From Astrocystis sublimbata (lineage: Eukaryota > Ascomycota > Sordariomycetes > Xylariales > Xylariaceae), in contig JAJNNY010000033.1 of NCBI GenBank assembly GCA_022453515.1, forward strand, positions 248,001 to 312,000: 64,000 nt of DNA, written 5' to 3'. Below the pieces are notes generated by a model. It did no database searches. It had not been told where the DNA came from and saw only the letters and a program-made list of their open reading frames with translations. Positions within the stretch are counted from its first letter, which is position 1. Each line of letters opens with the position of its first letter. This document shows positions 61,882 to 64,000 of the stretch, piece after piece. Position numbers and translations under genes: made by a program.

Positions 61882-62059
61882 GTCAGGTGTCAATTCTATT
61901 GATTCCTGGGCTCTCCCATATAGTGGGAGTCGCCCAGTCCTTATATACACAGATCTAGTAGCCCAGATAGCCCCTACAGGGGAGCCCCTAGGTCATAATG
62001 AGGCCCTGGTTACGGAGCTTCTAGGTCATAGTGATGCCCTTGCTACCGTGACACCTGAC
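61882..62059. mobile_element. Small inverted-repeat element, solo-LTR or MITE-like relic
   Basis: An 11-base sequence GTCAGGTGTCA at 61882-61892 is the exact reverse complement of TGACACCTGAC at 62049-62059. Inside the arms lie TGTCA and TGACA ends of the kind seen at fungal LTR termini, a 6-base-pair hairpin (CTCCCA/TGGGAG, 61913-61929) and a 33-base tandem duplication at 61981-62046. No clear target-site duplication was found, so LTR versus MITE is open. It has no coding capacity. Confidence 0.45.
61981..62046. repeat. 33-base tandem duplication
   Basis: Two adjacent 33-base units, 61981-62013 and 62014-62046, both start GGAG and contain CTAGGTCATA. They match at 27 of 33 positions by eye. 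Confidence 0.8.
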
Positions 62060-63769
62060 AAAGTCAAACGGCCTTAAGTTTGCTATAATTGCATGGCATT
62101 AATTTGAAAAGTTGTTCCTATGTATTAGAACTGAAGATCTAGATTCACGATGCACAACGCACGATTCACTCGCTAGGCACTCTCTCAAATGCTTAGTGCC
62201 ATAGTTGAGCTTCGTAACATTTATCTATTGCCAATCACAACACACTGACACAGCCAATCAACAATCATTGGGAAGAGCTGATGGTTGAAGGGGGCACTGC
62301 GTGATGTTAATCACCAACTAGCTCGGCGTAGTGAAAATGGATGGTCCGCGAAGGCCATCGACACAACAAGATTTGTCGCTTCGCTAACGGGCCACCTCAA
62401 GACTGGTGGGGTATTAGTATTACCCATTCCCCGGGGATTAGATTGACTACAAGCAAAATATTACTGTATCTGTAATAGCTTGATTGCATCGGAGCCCGTT
62501 TGCTATCAAAGTACATATAAGAAACTTATACAGTTCCTCGGAATCTCTCATAGCAAAATCTTCGTTCATGCAACTCAAATGATCCCTCGTCACCTCAAGG
62601 TTTGTTCCATTATCCCAGTCTCTACCTACCGGCTCGCCAGGGAGAGAATGTACGCTAGAAAAGACGAGTACTCCATGGATTTCGGTAAATGTATTACTGG
62701 TTTAGCAAATGAGAAAGTCAGATCAATTCGCCGAGTACAACGTCAAAGGCCTTAACTCGAAGACTGATTACAACAAAGAGTGAGAGGAGCGAAAGGACCC
62801 GGGATGATGGGTTCAAGCTCTTTCACCTATTATCAAACGCGGAGTAAACTGACGGCTTATTAATGGAAACTAACACGCTCTTACACCTTGACAGTTTCAT
62901 AAGTTGAGGTTGTTGCTGTATGAGAGTGGGATAGTTTTTGGCTAGTTCTAAGTAGTTATCCCTCTGATGTTCAATTTCATAGATGCTGCACGCGCAGACA
63001 AATTCGAAGAATAGTGGCTCTCAAGAGTCCAATCTATTAATTGACACAGATTGCGGGGTCTCAACTAATGCAACAAACCGAGAGATAATTGTGAAATGGA
63101 AAGAAAGCTTAGTGTCGTAGCTGGATTCAAAAGAGGGCAAAAAAATAATGGGACAAACCCATTTCCAACAGCTGGATACATAAATGGCTAGGTGGACATA
63201 GTAAAAACCTAGATAATCAATCATAGCGACAATAACACTTAAGCAGTTAGGTACCTAACCAATACCAACAAGAATTAGAAGGCTGAAGTTATTAAACTTT
63301 GGTATCTGGTATGTGCACCTATAAGCTACCTAGGCATGCTAGGGAGGACTCTAAGGGCAGCACTGGCAGTGCATCAAACAACAAGGTTACTGGATTAGAC
63401 CACAATCATCACACAAACAAACAACCATGATTCGCTACTGAATCAATATACCACAAAAACCATGACCTATCATGAAACAATGGAGGTAGAAATAAAGAGA
63501 GCAGGGATATGAAAGGCTTTGGAATTAGATGTTAGTGATGTTCTCCGATCAACAAGTAACTATATAGATCCTTCTTGCAAGCCCGTAGACTCATAACATT
63601 CTAGCGAAACCCTAGATTTAACTAAACCGAATCAACTTTCTAACAATTACAACAACCAATAAGCATACTAAAATAACCTATTCAACAACACGTTCGCATG
63701 TTGCACTAGTGTACATGGCAGGACTAGAACCCCATTGATTACTTAATTACAGCATTCACATCTGACACC

Positions 63770-64000
63770 ATGTCTAAGTCTATTCGAATTTACGATGTTA
63801 AAAATCGCTTCACAACCATCTCTGCCGACTTGGATTCCGACGAGCTGATCATCAAAGCACGGGAATTCCTGATAAGTTGTGAAATACGGGACAAGGAAGA
63901 AGCAACTTTTGGGGGGTTCGAGTACAGTGATGACGCAGTCGCACGGGTGAACGCAACACGGGGGAAGGCTCCTGTGTCTATTATATGCGAGGGCAACAAG
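63770..64000 (+). CDS. Unidentified gene, 3' partial
   Basis: A frame opens with ATG at 63770 and stays open for 77 codons to the window end. It starts MSKSIRIYDVKNRFTTISAD and continues with mixed charged and hydrophobic residues (ELIIKAREFLISCEIRDKEE, GKAPVSIICEGNK), which looks like an ordinary globular N terminus. GC content rises just after the ATG compared with the AT-rich spacer before it, which supports coding. The family is not recognised. It could also be the first exon of a gene or the edge of a mobile element, given the repeats upstream. Confidence 0.5.
   Translation, partial: MSKSIRIYDVKNRFTTISADLDSDELIIKAREFLISCEIRDKEEATFGGFEYSDDAVARVNATRGKAPVSIICEGNK

Larger units (their letters stand above)
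60758..63769. other. AT-richer right-hand spacer
   Basis: About 3 kb. The first 300 bases probably include the promoter of the coiled-coil gene. Beyond 61700 the sequence becomes AT-richer, with scattered stop codons in all frames. It contains the small element at 61882-62059. A 91-codon frame at 62480-62755 has no signature. No gene is supported. Confidence 0.5.

Overview
The window is nuclear DNA of a filamentous ascomycete, most likely a Sordariomycete. Genes on both strands are split by short GT-AG introns (about 50 to 240 bases) with fungal-type donors such as GTAAGT and GTATGT. Coding exons are GC-rich, spacers are long, and the proteins look like those of Pezizomycotina. The placement rests on protein resemblance and gene structure only; no search was run.

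Left part (1-20 kb) is mostly conserved housekeeping genes: an AAA ATPase (5' end outside the window), Tim9 (mitochondrial import chaperone), Mrt4 (60S ribosome assembly), U1-70K (spliceosome), mitochondrial ribosomal protein mL43, triosephosphate isomerase, Utp10 (pre-rRNA processing, about 1,798 residues) and an Iah1-like SGNH esterase. Three divergent pairs share upstream regions: tim9/mrt4, U1-70K/mL43 and utp10/esterase.

Middle (20-43 kb): an uncharacterised 619-residue protein that I read as a degenerate retropepsin-like domain, the bifunctional thiamine enzyme Thi6, an isochorismatase-family hydrolase, a secreted GH30 endo-beta-1,6-galactanase-like enzyme, 5-aminolevulinate synthase with two N-terminal heme-type CP motifs, a low-complexity protein built from SYGS repeats, a lysophosphatidic acid acyltransferase and a Ser/Thr-rich, probably GPI-anchored wall protein.

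Right part (43-64 kb): cohesin regulator Pds5, the mRNA capping guanylyltransferase, a secreted GH3 beta-glucosidase and an orphan coiled-coil gene. The last 3 kb are AT-richer, hold a small LTR/MITE-like relic, and end in an open reading frame that runs off the window.

The genes do not form one pathway or an obvious secondary-metabolite or defence cluster. The least ordinary items are the SYGS protein (the same [GS]Y[GS] motif type as FUS-family low-complexity domains, but with no folded domain), the retropepsin-like protein with Cys at the expected catalytic Asp position, the nine-heptad His-Asp repeat in the orphan gene, and the TACCTA/TAGGTA palindromic motif scattered through almost every spacer but not noticed in exons.
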